From Ignavibacteria bacterium (GTDB lineage: Bacteria > Bacteroidota > Ignavibacteria > Kapaibacteriales > UBA961), in the NCBI GenBank assembly GCA_016720145.1, contig JADJXV010000004.1:186001-250000 (forward strand): a stretch of DNA of 64,000 bases. The letters run 5' to 3'. Positions 39,186 to 47,957 of this stretch are shown here, in pieces; the stretch's first letter is position 1; every line of letters begins with the position of its first letter. The notes under the pieces were generated by a model, which was not told the origin of the DNA, did not search any database, and saw only the letters and a program-made list of their open reading frames with translations. Position numbers and translations under genes: made by a program.

Positions 39186-39984
39186 CAGTTTTTCTTTGTA
39201 AAGTTAAAATTATACCACTTGTATTTTTCATAGTCTATCAGCGAAGCCGGGCGCCAGTTTTTGGTCCAATGGATATCGGTCTTCACATGTGACTCCCTTA
39301 CAACCTTAAAAAGGTTGTTGAATTCATTCTCTGCCACCGGAATCACGCCGTCATTGGATCTAAAACCACCTGAATTTCTAATCCAAACCCTTCAGATGCG
39401 TCTTGTCCGGTATCAACATCGTAACCTCCTAACTGTCCGGAAGTATTCGTACTTAGTTGCCACGTCATCCCCAAATTTTCAACAAACCAATCGTCCAATA
39501 GTTTGTTTTCGTTAACGGTAGGGCTATAAAAATCTTTAAGCTTCACGCTAATAGGGATTTCCGGAACTGTTGGAAAATCCAATAATGCTGCATAAAATTT
39601 AACTTCTTCCCACGACAGCCATTGGTCACCGCTTCGTATAGCAAATACATAAAAGAAGGATTCTAATTTCTTGTACCCGATTGAATGCTCGCCGTAAAGA
39701 TTTTCACCAAAAATTTCTAAATCACCTAAATCATTTTTAATGAGGTTCCAGCGATGAAGTAAGGGTTTATCCCAAGGCAATTGACTCTGAACTGCATGTG
39801 ACCGGGCAAAAAAGCCGAATCGATTAAAGCAATTATTTTGACCATCGAGTTTTTCTGTCATCACAAGGTCGTCCATATCAGCAAATGTCCGTACATATCC
39901 ATCGGGCATTTTTCTATCGTCGGAAGTGGTGCCCAAGCTTATTTGAGCATGGAGAGTTCGATTGTATTTTTGAGATTCATTCAT
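39185..39984 (-). CDS. ATP-dependent RNA ligase, one frameshift
   Basis: It starts MNESQKYNRTLHAQISLGTT. Nucleotidyltransferase motif I is TEKLDGQN with the AMP-accepting Lys45. GENLYGEHSI and SFFYVFAIR are the following motifs (Ia/III). Motif IV reads SEGF, then after one missing base VIRNSGGFRSNDG. Motif V lies in NNLFKVVRESHVK, and the protein ends KWYNFNFTKKN (stop 39185). The repaired length is ~266 residues, compact like Rnl2/Rnl5-type ligases. It seals the 3'-OH/5'-phosphate ends produced by the downstream HD-Pnk, with which it is translationally coupled. Confidence 0.87.
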
Positions 39985-40162
39985 TATCTTTTTTAGTTTT
40001 GAATGGAGCATCCGGCAGTGATTGTTTTTTGTTCGGCTGGTTCTTTGAGCTGGTCGTAACTACTTGCTGCTGAAATGGTTGCAAGATATTTTGCCGGTAA
40101 AAAGAAGCAATATGAATCTCTTGTCTGGAGTATAAACAGGGCGTTTAAAAGATACGTATTGC

Positions 40163-40192
40163 CGGTCAGTTCAAAGAACTGACCGAACGGGA
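40163..40192. repeat. REP-like palindrome between the repair operon and the PIN pair
   Basis: CCGGTCAGTTCAAAGAACTG continues to ACCGAACGG, a strong hairpin just after the antitoxin stop. It could terminate the PIN-antitoxin transcript before the RNA-ligase gene. Confidence 0.6.
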
Positions 40193-40196
40193 ATTC

Positions 40197-40392
40197 TCAC
40201 CGTCCTTCAATTCGCCGAATAGCTTCTTCCATTGTAGCTGGCTTCGGTTGTTTTGCTTCTCCACTCTGTAAAATCATCTTGAACAAGTCCCATATCGCGT
40301 AAAAATTCAACAAAACCAGACCGCACCAAGTTCTCGATGTAATACTTCCAGGCCTTTATGCCGGAGTTCCGGCATAGTTAATGTTTTTCCAT
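40197..40392 (-). CDS. Small antitoxin-like protein paired with PIN toxin, frameshifted
   Basis: From ATG 40392, after restoring one A in the A-run, the protein reads MEKTLTMPELRHKGLEVLHR. It continues GFVEFLRDMGLVQDDFTEWR and PATMEEAIRRIEGR, ~64 residues. It is the same module as the C-terminal half of the DUF433 fusion at 36.7 kb. Two further single-base breaks (near 40320 and 40250) are corrected by that alignment. It begins 2 nt after the PIN stop, so it is probably the cognate antitoxin. Confidence 0.65.
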
Positions 40393-40394
40393 TT

Positions 40395-40829
40395 TTATAT
40401 TCCTTGAATAATATATGTTAATGGGTTAACGCAATGTACGTGCGTTGTAATCTTAGAAATTCGTTTAAGTAGTTTATCATCCACAGTTGCAAATATATCT
40501 GCATTTGATTTTTCCGAACAAGCAAAATGTAATGCGTCAAAATAATCTATACCATAGCTTGAAATTATACTGGCACGATGAACAATATCCTCGGTTAAGG
40601 TTATAGTTGTTTCGCATATTTTTGCCACATTTTTAATAGCATCAGCAATTTCATTATTAGGGTTATTCGCTATTTCATACTCTAACACACTACTCCATAT
40701 CAACTTGATATTTCCTTGTTCTGCTAAAGCAAGTAATTCTAAAACAGCGTCAGTTTCCAATTTAACTCTACCAATTTGAGGACGGTCAAATAGTCGATTC
40801 CAACAACATGTATCTAAATATACTTTCAT
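40395..40829 (-). CDS. PIN-domain (VapC-like) ribonuclease toxin
   Basis: This 144-residue intact protein opens MKVYLDTCCWNRLFDRPQIG (first PIN Asp at position 6). It has EYEIANNPNNEI (second acidic residue) and DYFDALHFACSEK (third Asp cluster) followed by ADIFATVDDKLLKRI. This is the full PIN active site. Such PIN proteins usually cleave structured RNA such as tRNA or rRNA. Its partner is the small gene immediately downstream, and an RNA-repair operon follows on the same strand. Confidence 0.88.
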   Translation of the reverse strand: MKVYLDTCCWNRLFDRPQIGRVKLETDAVLELLALAEQGNIKLIWSSVLEYEIANNPNNEIADAIKNVAKICETTITLTEDIVHRASIISSYGIDYFDALHFACSEKSNADIFATVDDKLLKRISKITTHVHCVNPLTYIIQGI

Positions 40830-40936
40830 AAGGTAATTATAATTTCAGATTGGGTGATTATTACAACCAACATTACACTAAATATCAGGACGACAACACA
40901 TAACCATTACAAATTCAACAACCCCACAACTCTTAC

Positions 40937-42019
40937 CTACCGCCCCGCCACACAAGTCGCCACCAAAATCTCATCATCAAAGTGCAACACAAAACCCTCT
41001 TTTTTCACAAACAACTTCAAGAAATTGAGCACGTTCTTCGAAAACATCGCGCTTGCGTGTACCGGTAGTTGTGCGGCGAGATTGATGGGACCGATAATCG
41101 TAACGCCATTGATATTCTGCACTTCGCCGGCTCGGGTGAGCTCGCAGTTGCCGCCGGTTTCGGCGGCTAAATCGACGATAACCGAACCGCTTTTCATCGA
41201 CTCGACCATCGCAGGTGTGATAATCCGTGGCGCTGCTTTGCCCGGAATCGCCGCCGTCGAAATCACCGCATCCGCCATCGCAATATGCTTGGCAAGGGCG
41301 TTTTGCTGACGCTGCCGCGCATCTGCTGAGAGTTCTTTGGCGTACCCACCCGCAGTCTGCGTGTCGGTCTCGCCGAGGTCGATATCAATAAACTTCGCAC
41401 CCAAACTTTGTACCTCTTCCTTCACCGCCGGACGCACATCGAATGCCTCGACAATTGCACCCAAACGCCGCGCGGTCGCAATCGCCTGAAGACCGGCGAC
41501 ACCAGCGCCAATTACCAACACTTTCGAGGGCGCAACCGTACCGGCCGCCGTCATCATCATCGGGAAGAATTTCGCTGAAGTATTCGCCGCAATCAGCACC
41601 GCTTTGTAACCGGCAACACATGCCATCGACGAGAGAATATCCATGTTCTGCGCGCGGGAAATGCGTGGGATGAGCTCAAGAGCAAAGGTTTTAATTCCTC
41701 TGGAATTAAGGAGTTCCACTTCTTTGGTGTTTTTCCAACCATTGATAGGTGCAATTACAATCGCGCCCGACTTCATCGCAGCAATCTGCTGTTCGTCAGG
41801 ACAATTCACTTTCACGATTATATCGGCTTCGGCGAGTACATTTGGGGAGATGGTAGCGCCCGCGTCGATGTAGGATTGGTCTGAACATCCTGCTCGATTA
41901 CCGGCATTTGTTTCGACGACACATTCAATTCCAAGAGCGCAAATTTGTTTGATTACATCAGGTACGAGCGCAACGCGGGGCTCGTTTTCAGCGGTTTCAC
42001 AGAGAATTCCAAGCTTCAT
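40937..42019 (-). CDS. pntAA: NAD(P) transhydrogenase alpha-1 subunit (PntAA)
   Basis: This 360-residue protein starts MKLGILCETAENEPRVALVP (ATG 42019, preferred over 42061 on homology). It carries the alanine-dehydrogenase/PNT N-domain and the NAD-binding Rossmann motif VLVIGAGVAGLQAIATARRL with AFDVRPAVKEEVQSLGAKF. It is the soluble domain I that binds NAD(H) in the proton-translocating transhydrogenase. Intact frame. Unusually, it is divergent from pntB, and no pntAB (the small membrane subunit) is in the window. The GC content is higher than in the neighbouring island. Confidence 0.92.
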   Translation of the reverse strand: MKLGILCETAENEPRVALVPDVIKQICALGIECVVETNAGNRAGCSDQSYIDAGATISPNVLAEADIIVKVNCPDEQQIAAMKSGAIVIAPINGWKNTKEVELLNSRGIKTFALELIPRISRAQNMDILSSMACVAGYKAVLIAANTSAKFFPMMMTAAGTVAPSKVLVIGAGVAGLQAIATARRLGAIVEAFDVRPAVKEEVQSLGAKFIDIDLGETDTQTAGGYAKELSADARQRQQNALAKHIAMADAVISTAAIPGKAAPRIITPAMVESMKSGSVIVDLAAETGGNCELTRAGEVQNINGVTIIGPINLAAQLPVHASAMFSKNVLNFLKLFVKKEGFVLHFDDEILVATCVAGR

Positions 42020-42171
42020 ATTTTTAGGAGATAATGGAAGAAATACTATAGCGAGCGGCAAATTATGAAAAACTTTTGCACAAGCGAAGAAAAAAGTTGG
42101 AGGAAAGGGAAAGCAATACTATTTTGCGTTAAAGAGTTGTTTTGATTTCTCCAATTTCCTTTCAATACTTC

Positions 42172-43572
42172 ATGGAACATTTTATACTCGATATATGTTA
42201 TCTCATCGCATCGGTTCTTTTTGTCATCGGTCTGAAAATGCTCAGTCACCCTGATTCTGCCCGAAAAGGTAATCTATTAGCTGGTTTTGGAATGGCTGCT
42301 GGGATACTTGCGACGATCTTTTTCATAAAAATGACGCCGGCGAACCAATAGGAAATCTCGGGTGGATTATTGGCGCAATTATCATCGGTGCCGTCATCGG
42401 TACACTCTCAGCCAAAAAAGTAAAAATGACAGCGATGCCCCAAATGGTATCGCTTTTTAATGGAATGGGAGGCGCGTGTGCAGCTCTTATTTCCCTTGAA
42501 GAATTCAGCGATTATTCCGCATCACTTGACCATCCCATCGGCACAGGACTCAGCATCATGGCGGGACTGATTATCGGCAGCGTATCCTTCTCCGGCAATA
42601 TGATTGCCTTCGCAAAGTTGCAAGGGATTATGGAAAAATCACCACGCCTTCCTATGGGTAATATCTTGAATTTACTAGTAATTATTGCTACTCTCGCGGG
42701 CGGTGTGTATCTCACACTTTCGCCCGAACTCGCTCCCTCATGGATGCTCTACGGACTCTTCGCTGTGTCGCTTTTATATGGTGTGATGTTCGTCGTGCCC
42801 ATCGGCGGCGCAGACATGCCGGTTGTGATTTCACTTCTCAACTCCTTTACCGGTATGGCTGCAGCCTTCGGTGGATTCCTGTATCATAATCAAGCCATGT
42901 TGACGGGTGGCATTTTGGTCGGCGCGGCGGGAACGCTGCTCACGATAATGATGTGCCGTTCGATGAATCGTTCACTGACAAGCGTCCTTTTCAGCGCGTT
43001 CACCGTCACAGGAGGTGGTGGAAGTACATCAAATGTAACGGGTTCTGTTAAGGAAATGAGTGTACAGGATGCGGCAGTGCTCATGAGTTATTCCCAAAGT
43101 TTGGTGATTGTTCCAGGCTATGGTCTCGCCGTCGCCCAAGCGCAACACGCCATCCACAAAATGGCAAGCATGCTCGAAGAAAAAGGCGTGAAAGTGACCT
43201 ACGCCGTGCATCCGGTGGCAGGTCGCATGCCCGGTCACATGAATGCTCCTCGCTGAGGCGAATGTGCCATACGAACAACTCAAAGACATGGAAGAAATTA
43301 ACCCCGATTTTCCCTCCACTGATGTCGTTCTCGTCGTCGGCGCTAATGATGTTGTCAATCCCGCCGCTCGCCACGACCAGTCCAGCCCGATCTACGGCAT
43401 GCCGATCCTCGACGCCGACAAAGCAAAGACGGTAATCGTCATGAAGCGCGGTATGAACCCCGGCTACGCAGGCATCGAAAACGAACTCTTCTTCTACCCA
43501 AACAATTACATGCTCTTCGGCCATGCCAAAAAATCCATCGAAAAGCTCACCGAAGCAATAGGACCACTCTAA
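42172..43572 (+). CDS. pntB: NAD(P) transhydrogenase beta subunit (PntB), two frameshifts
   Basis: Three frames join to ~467 residues, the normal PntB length. First is the membrane start MEHFILDICYLIASVLFVIG. Then come MPQMVSLFNGMGGACAALIS and a series of transmembrane helices to the NADP-binding domain III (SLVIVPGYGLAVAQAQHAIH), ending VGANDVVNPAARHDQSSPIY and GYAGIENELFFYPNNYMLFG. One T is missing in ATCTTTTTCAT (near 42330), and one base is missing near 43243. PntB with PntA couples proton entry to NADPH formation. The start could also be a TTG at 42142. Confidence 0.9.
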
Positions 43573-43906
43573 ATTTTGGGTTGCCCGCGGGGAAAAACGG
43601 AAACAACGCCCCGTTGGCTCTATTCAGACGTCGCCTGCGGTCACCCTATGGCCGTCAGGCGATATGGGGGAAAATGTTAGTGAAGCAAACAAAATAACGT
43701 AACCCCTTCGTCATGCTAAGCTTGTCGAAGCATCAAGCCTAATGCCAAATGCTCCGTAGCTCTTTTGGACAAAAGTAATAATTGCTTGGACTTACTATAC
43801 TATTAATCCAAAAGCACTGAATTCCCAACGGCTATTTCGATAAGATGGTTGCATTAATTTAACATATAAAATTATTGAGTGTATTTATTATAAACTTAGA
43901 ATCAAC
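43573..43906. other. Intergenic region
   Basis: It holds the common palindrome TTCGTCATGCTAAGCTTGTC / GAAGCAT (about 43711-43733) and a hairpin-prone CGTCGCCTGCGG / GCCGTCAGGCG stretch (43630-43662) that may end pntB transcription. No gene was seen. Confidence 0.4.
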
Positions 43907-44643
43907 ATGAAGATCTTTCTATTTTTATATTCAGTGCTTTTCATGTCAGGATGTGCATTTTTGGTAAAACTCACTCCCATTCCATCTATTAAAAGTGTCA
44001 TAGAAAGTAGTACAGATAAATATGTTGAGCTAACCGCAAACTTGGATGAAGTAATTTATAAGTACAATAAAACCCAAACTAAAATCATTTCTTCTTATAA
44101 TAATTCCCAACCCATACTATTCCCAACTCCTTATGAAAATACTTGGTTAGGATTCAGTTTTGACAAAGATACAATTACGAGTATTGCAATTGATTCCTGA
44201 GAACGTTCAGACGACTTTCTATATCAGAAAAAGACAAAGATGAAACGTGGATATATTATAGAACGTTAATGGATTTTCCTAACACACAAGTTCAACCTGC
44301 TTGCTATTTTGTAGTTAAGAATAGTGAACTAGTGCGAATTAGCTATAATTTCGTGGGAGCCGGATCCGCAGAATATGATTTTACCCCTCATATTCCTGTC
44401 AGTTCAACGATTGATACAATCAAGGGCAAGGATATTTTACGGTATGAATTGCTTTATTCGGGCATTCAAGATAATAGTATCTCTATTACTTATAAAGAGC
44501 TTGCCAAAGATAAGGCAAGTAGTGATTCTTCGGCGATATTGCAGTACAAGCTTTCAGATATAGCGGATAATGTTATCCGATTTAACAATATCAAGATTAA
44601 AATATTTGATTACAATAACCAGTTTATCAAGTATGATAATTGA
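43907..44643 (+). CDS. Lipoprotein, hypothetical, one frameshift
   Basis: It starts MKIFLFLYSVLFMSGCAFLV, a lipoprotein signal with lipobox MSGC (Cys16). The frame stops at 44200, but the protein continues in another frame with LSISEKDKDETWIYYRTLMD, then PACYFVVKNSELVRISYNFV, and ends FIKYDN at 44643, ~245 residues overall. The break lies near 44205. No family recognised. It is probably attached to the outer or inner membrane facing the periplasm. Confidence 0.6.
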
Positions 44644-44715
44644 TTAGTATTCTATAAAAAACCACGTGATATCTTCCTTGGGGCATATAATACTCATTGA
44701 AATAAAAGCTAGTTA

Positions 44716-44918
44716 CCTCCCCACAATCACAGCGTTATTGAATATTTATAGCAAAGCGCACGATGCAAACCCAAAAACCCATCCTCGACCCCAATCGGGG
44801 TCGTATGTTCTCAATGGCGCATAATTCTACAAACGTTGCATCCCTCTGGGATGCATAGACTTGGAAACAGTACTTCTCCCCCCAATCACAGCGTGATTGA
44901 ACGTCTGTAGCAAAGCTA
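44716..44918. repeat. Repeat family B, copy 1 and partial copy 2
   Basis: One ~160-nt unit carries three hairpins: CAATCACAGCGTGATTG, CGACCCCAATCGGGGTCG and GCATCCCTCTGGGATGC. Next come ATAGACTTGG and the first hairpin of a second unit, which is cut by the mazF 3' end. Confidence 0.8.
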
Positions 44919-45253
44919 CAAATCAAGAACGATTCGTAGCGCTTCTTTTATCTCGTTGAACGTAGCGCTATCTATGGTGCCGAGTTTTTTGATGATGCGT
45001 AATTCGGAGAGAGAACGGATTTGAAAACAATCGGCAGCCGAAGTTTTAGAAAGTCCGTTTGTAGAATCGGGTATAATCTTTACCATCCAAGGGGCTATAG
45101 GTAGGTGTCTTTCCAGTCGGTGAGCGGTACAATTATTCTTAGTGGTAGCCTACCCAAACTATCATCATTCACAATCAGAGCAGGTCTGATTTTATGTATT
45201 TCAGCACCTTTGGTAGGGTTGAGATCAATTAACCAAATTTCACTTTGCTTCAT
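44916..45253 (-). CDS. mazF: MazF/PemK-family mRNA interferase, one frameshift
   Basis: ATG 45253 gives MKQSEIWLIDLNPTKGAEIH, KIRPALIVNDDSLGRLPLRI and VPLTDWKDTYL. One base short, it continues IAPWMVKIIPDSTNGLSKTS, AADCFQIRSLSELRIIKKLG and ends ALRIVLDL. The repaired 112 residues are the usual MazF length, with the WLIDLNPTKGxExxKxRPALIV signature complete. It overlaps the upstream antitoxin by 14 nt. MazF enzymes cut mRNA at short motifs. Its 3' end overlaps a family-B hairpin repeat. Confidence 0.88.
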
Positions 45254-45452
45254 AAAATTGCTCAAGATCCAATGAAGTGAATGCGACTAATTCATCGTTA
45301 TTGAGATACTCATCGCGGAGTTGATGAGCGGCTGCATCCATGTGGCGGTGGAGTTCTTCTTTTTTAATGGACTTGATGGTCTCTTCCACCACAAAGAAAC
45401 GCTCGGTAAGAGGTAAATGCTGTATTTCAGAGATGAGTGTGCTGACTTCCAT
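45240..45452 (-). CDS. MazE-like antitoxin
   Basis: This 70-residue protein begins MEVSTLISEIQHLPLTERFF and ends LVAFTSLDLEQFYEAK. The start at 45452 is chosen because upstream codons encode unrelated Cys-rich sequence. It is an acidic helical protein of the DUF2281-like class that often precedes PemK/MazF toxins. The toxin ATG lies within its last codons. Confidence 0.75.
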   Translation of the reverse strand: MEVSTLISEIQHLPLTERFFVVEETIKSIKKEELHRHMDAAAHQLRDEYLNNDELVAFTSLDLEQFYEAK

Positions 45453-45609
45453 ATTGCGAGCAGTATTACTAGAACATAAAGTACAGCCACGGATCATATT
45501 TGCGGCTGAATCACTGCAAATTTATTGAAAAGAAAGTACAACGAGTAAACTATTTTCAAATTCCATTAGAATGGTTGTTCTATCCAATTGAACCAAAAAT
45601 TACTTCTTC

Positions 45610-46125
45610 ATCCAATCACAGAGTGATTGAATGTTTATAGCAAAGCGCAAGAGCCACCAACCCTCTTCGACCCCTATCGGGGTCGTACATTCAAAGGAGA
45701 ATCACAATTCTACAAACATTGCATCCCACTGAGATGCATAGACTTGAAAATATTACTTCTCCCCCACAATCACAGCGTGATTGAACGTTAATAGCACAAC
45801 GTACACAAGCCACCAACCCTCTTCGACCCCTATCGGGGTCGTACATTCAAGGGAGATACACAATTCTACAAACTTTGCATCCCTCTGGGATGTATAGACA
45901 TGGAACTAATTTTACTTCTTCCCCAATCACAGAGTGATTGAACGTTTATAGCACCATTCGCAAGCCACCAACCCATCCTCGACCCCAATCGGGGTCGTAT
46001 GTTCTCAATGGCGCACAATTCTACAAACATTACATCCCTCTGGGATGTATAGACTTGAAAACGATAGCTTCATCACCCAATCACAGCGTGATTGAACGTC
46101 TGGAGCAAGCTGCAAGAAACAACTC
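45610..46125. repeat. Repeat family B, three tandem units plus partial
   Basis: Units begin at about 45612, 45770 and 45924 with CAATCACAG(A/C)GTGATTGAA, and a fourth start lies at about 46078. Each holds the GACCCC(T/A)ATCGGGGTC and GCATCCC(T/A)CTGGGATG hairpins, spaced ~55 nt apart. Spacer sequences vary far more than hairpins, and several stem changes are compensatory. The 45453-46376 gap has no credible gene. Confidence 0.85.
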
Positions 46126-46324
46126 TAAGAATTAAAGTGTGGAAATTCATAGTATGAAGTAGTGAGGTAGGAAGTAGTTAGGAAGTCGTCAAGTATGACT
46201 TTGCTTGACATATTGCCAATAATATTGATTTCAAGAACACTGAATAAAATAGGATTAAAACAACTGTACTTCACGATAAATTCGTATTTTTGCCTGTCAA
46301 CCGCAACGAATGACAAAAAATAGG

Positions 46325-46372
46325 ACCGGGGTGTCCCCGATCGGTACAAAGCTCAACATACGTTGGGCTTTT
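46325..46372 (-). terminator. Double hairpin downstream of the DUF3800 gene
   Basis: On the minus strand, AAGCCCAACGTATGTTGAGCTT and then GACCGGGGTGTCCCC (reverse orientation) form two stems followed by TATTTTTTG. They start 4 nt after the DUF3800 stop. At minimum this is a terminator; the two-stem layout may be a structured 3' RNA. Confidence 0.55.
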
Positions 46373-46376
46373 TGCT

Positions 46377-47111
46377 TTATGGAAAGATTTTCAGTCCGTA
46401 ACGCTTGTCATTCTTAGAGAATATTTTTTCTCTGAATAAATCAAATGCAGGATTCGCCCTCAGTGGATCAATCACATACCTCGCTGTGGGATATGCAATT
46501 AAATCTGCTAGTTGCAAGCCATTTATATTCTCATGTTTACCTCTAAATGAAATCGATACCTTGTAATTTTTAAGTCTTTCCGGTTCTACATATCCAGTAC
46601 CACGGGAATGTATTCGTTGAAAATGTTCTTCCAATTGTTTGTCTTCTTTTTTTCCTCTTTTTTCAATGATAATTTCAAGTTAAATGGTATTGTGTTGGAT
46701 TTCATCCAAACAGAAAATTGACTGTTCTATAATAAATGATAATGCCAGTTCATACACATCGTTTGATAATCGCCCAAATTTTTTGATGAATTCATCCTTA
46801 CGAATCGCTGAAGCAATCACAGTATAATTATGATGTAGCACAGCTTTGTTTATGTTGTCATAAAACCATTTTTTCTTGTCCATATCAAATAGGACAACAA
46901 ATTCTTTTTCACATTTTCTTATATCCCGACTGTGAAAGATGACATCCCTATTGTTCCAAAGAGCATGCTTGATTTGATTAAATGATGCTCTTAGCTTTTC
47001 GTATTCGTCTGAAACAATCAATACGCCACAAAGTAAAAATACAGGGAAGTCAGGGTTGGGAGTTGTCAAGCCGTGGTCGCCACTTTCGTCTATATAAAGG
47101 TGGTACTTCAT
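46377..47111 (-). CDS. DUF3800 protein, one frameshift
   Basis: It starts MKYHLYIDESGDHGLTTPNP, with the acidic YIDESGD motif that identifies DUF3800 (an RNase H-like fold, putative nuclease of mobile and defence loci). It continues VFLLCGVLIVSDEYEKL and HSRDIRKCEKEF. After a break near 46680 it has SRGTGYVEPERLKNYKVSI, NGLQLADLIAYPTARYV and the family C-terminus KRYGLKIFP. The repaired length is ~245 residues. The conserved late QLADLIAYP carries the second acidic cluster. It lies alone between family-B repeats. Confidence 0.85.
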
Positions 47112-47249
47112 TGTGAGTATATTGGTAAGTGAAAATATGTATAATTGCCTTAAAAATAAAACAATATAATGCTAAGCAGGTCTTTTTGTATCACTTCTTT
47201 CTTTTGGCATCAGATATCCAATCTATCTTGAACATACGATTTCATCCCC

Positions 47250-47395
47250 CCAATCACAGAGTGATTGAACATTTATAGCACGCCGCCGCCAAGCCCACAG
47301 CACATCTTCGACCCCAGCGGGGTCGTATGTTCATGATGGTGTACAATTCTACAAACGTTGAATCCCTCTGGGAATTTTAGACTTGGAACGTGGTA
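47250..47395. repeat. Repeat family B, isolated copy
   Basis: CAATCACAGAGTGATTGAAC, CGACCCCAGCGGGGTCG and AATCCCTCTGGGAATT hairpins in the standard order. It covers the last ~40 codons of the next gene. Confidence 0.75.
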
Positions 47396-47848
47396 ATTAT
47401 CTGTATTGAAATGGTTACGTCGTTTCATCAGCTTTCTCGCATAATCCGCTCTCCATTGCTTTATCGCCTGCTTAATTTGCTTGCTACTCATGTTTTCCTT
47501 GAGTGCTCGCTCGGCTAAGGCAACGAATTCTTCATCACTTGCAAAACGCAGCGCGATGATCTGGGGTATGGTGATGTTTGGGTCGAGGAGCTTTCCTGTG
47601 AGTAAATACATGCGAAAGTTTTCTTCGGAACGTATCAGGCGATCTTGTACTGAGAGGGGGAACATGCGCATAAACACAAAACTGAAATTTAGGGCAGTTG
47701 CTATTAAAAACAAAAGGATAGAGAGGGAAGTGATGCCATCGAAAAGGTTGATGACTGACATGATGAATGTAGTGACGCATATCGCAAACAAACCAAAGTG
47801 AAAAAGTGGTACGAACCGGGCATGACTCTGTGCGTTTTGAATTTTCAT
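47273..47848 (-). CDS. DUF6526 membrane protein, 3' end running into a repeat
   Basis: This 191-codon frame has two predicted membrane helices (HFGLFAICVTTFIMSVINLF and SILLFLIATALNFSFVFMRM). They are followed by the DUF6526 signature QDRLIRSEENFRMYLLTGKL and IIALRFASDEEFVALAERAL, then IKQAIKQWRADYARKLMKRR. The family normally ends about there (~145 residues). The remaining ~45 residues are encoded by a family-B hairpin repeat and include odd sequence such as MCCGLGGGVL. The native stop may have been lost through repeat insertion or an indel. Confidence 0.75.
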   Translation of the reverse strand: MKIQNAQSHARFVPLFHFGLFAICVTTFIMSVINLFDGITSLSILLFLIATALNFSFVFMRMFPLSVQDRLIRSEENFRMYLLTGKLLDPNITIPQIIALRFASDEEFVALAERALKENMSSKQIKQAIKQWRADYARKLMKRRNHFNTDNYHVPSLKFPEGFNVCRIVHHHEHTTPLGSKMCCGLGGGVL

Positions 47849-47957
47849 AGAATAATTTAGAAAGTGTAGAAATTGATTAATTATAGTAAATATTGATAGT
47901 TAACTTCAAAGAAATTTTATGAGATATACTAAAAAAACAATGCAAGTACCTCTTGAT

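Noticed and set aside
41385..41873. Overlapping frames on both strands in pntAA
   Set aside because: They are shadows of the high-GC Rossmann region; pntAA is the only frame with recognisable motifs.
43711..43740. TTCGTCATGCTAAGCTTGTCGAA as a novel regulatory site
   Set aside because: Palindromes of this TTCGACAAGCTNAGCATGACGAA type are common intergenic repeats in many bacteria.
45610..46125. Possible CRISPR array
   Set aside because: Units are ~160 nt with three internal hairpins and drifting spacers, not 24-40 nt repeats with unique spacers; no cas genes are present.
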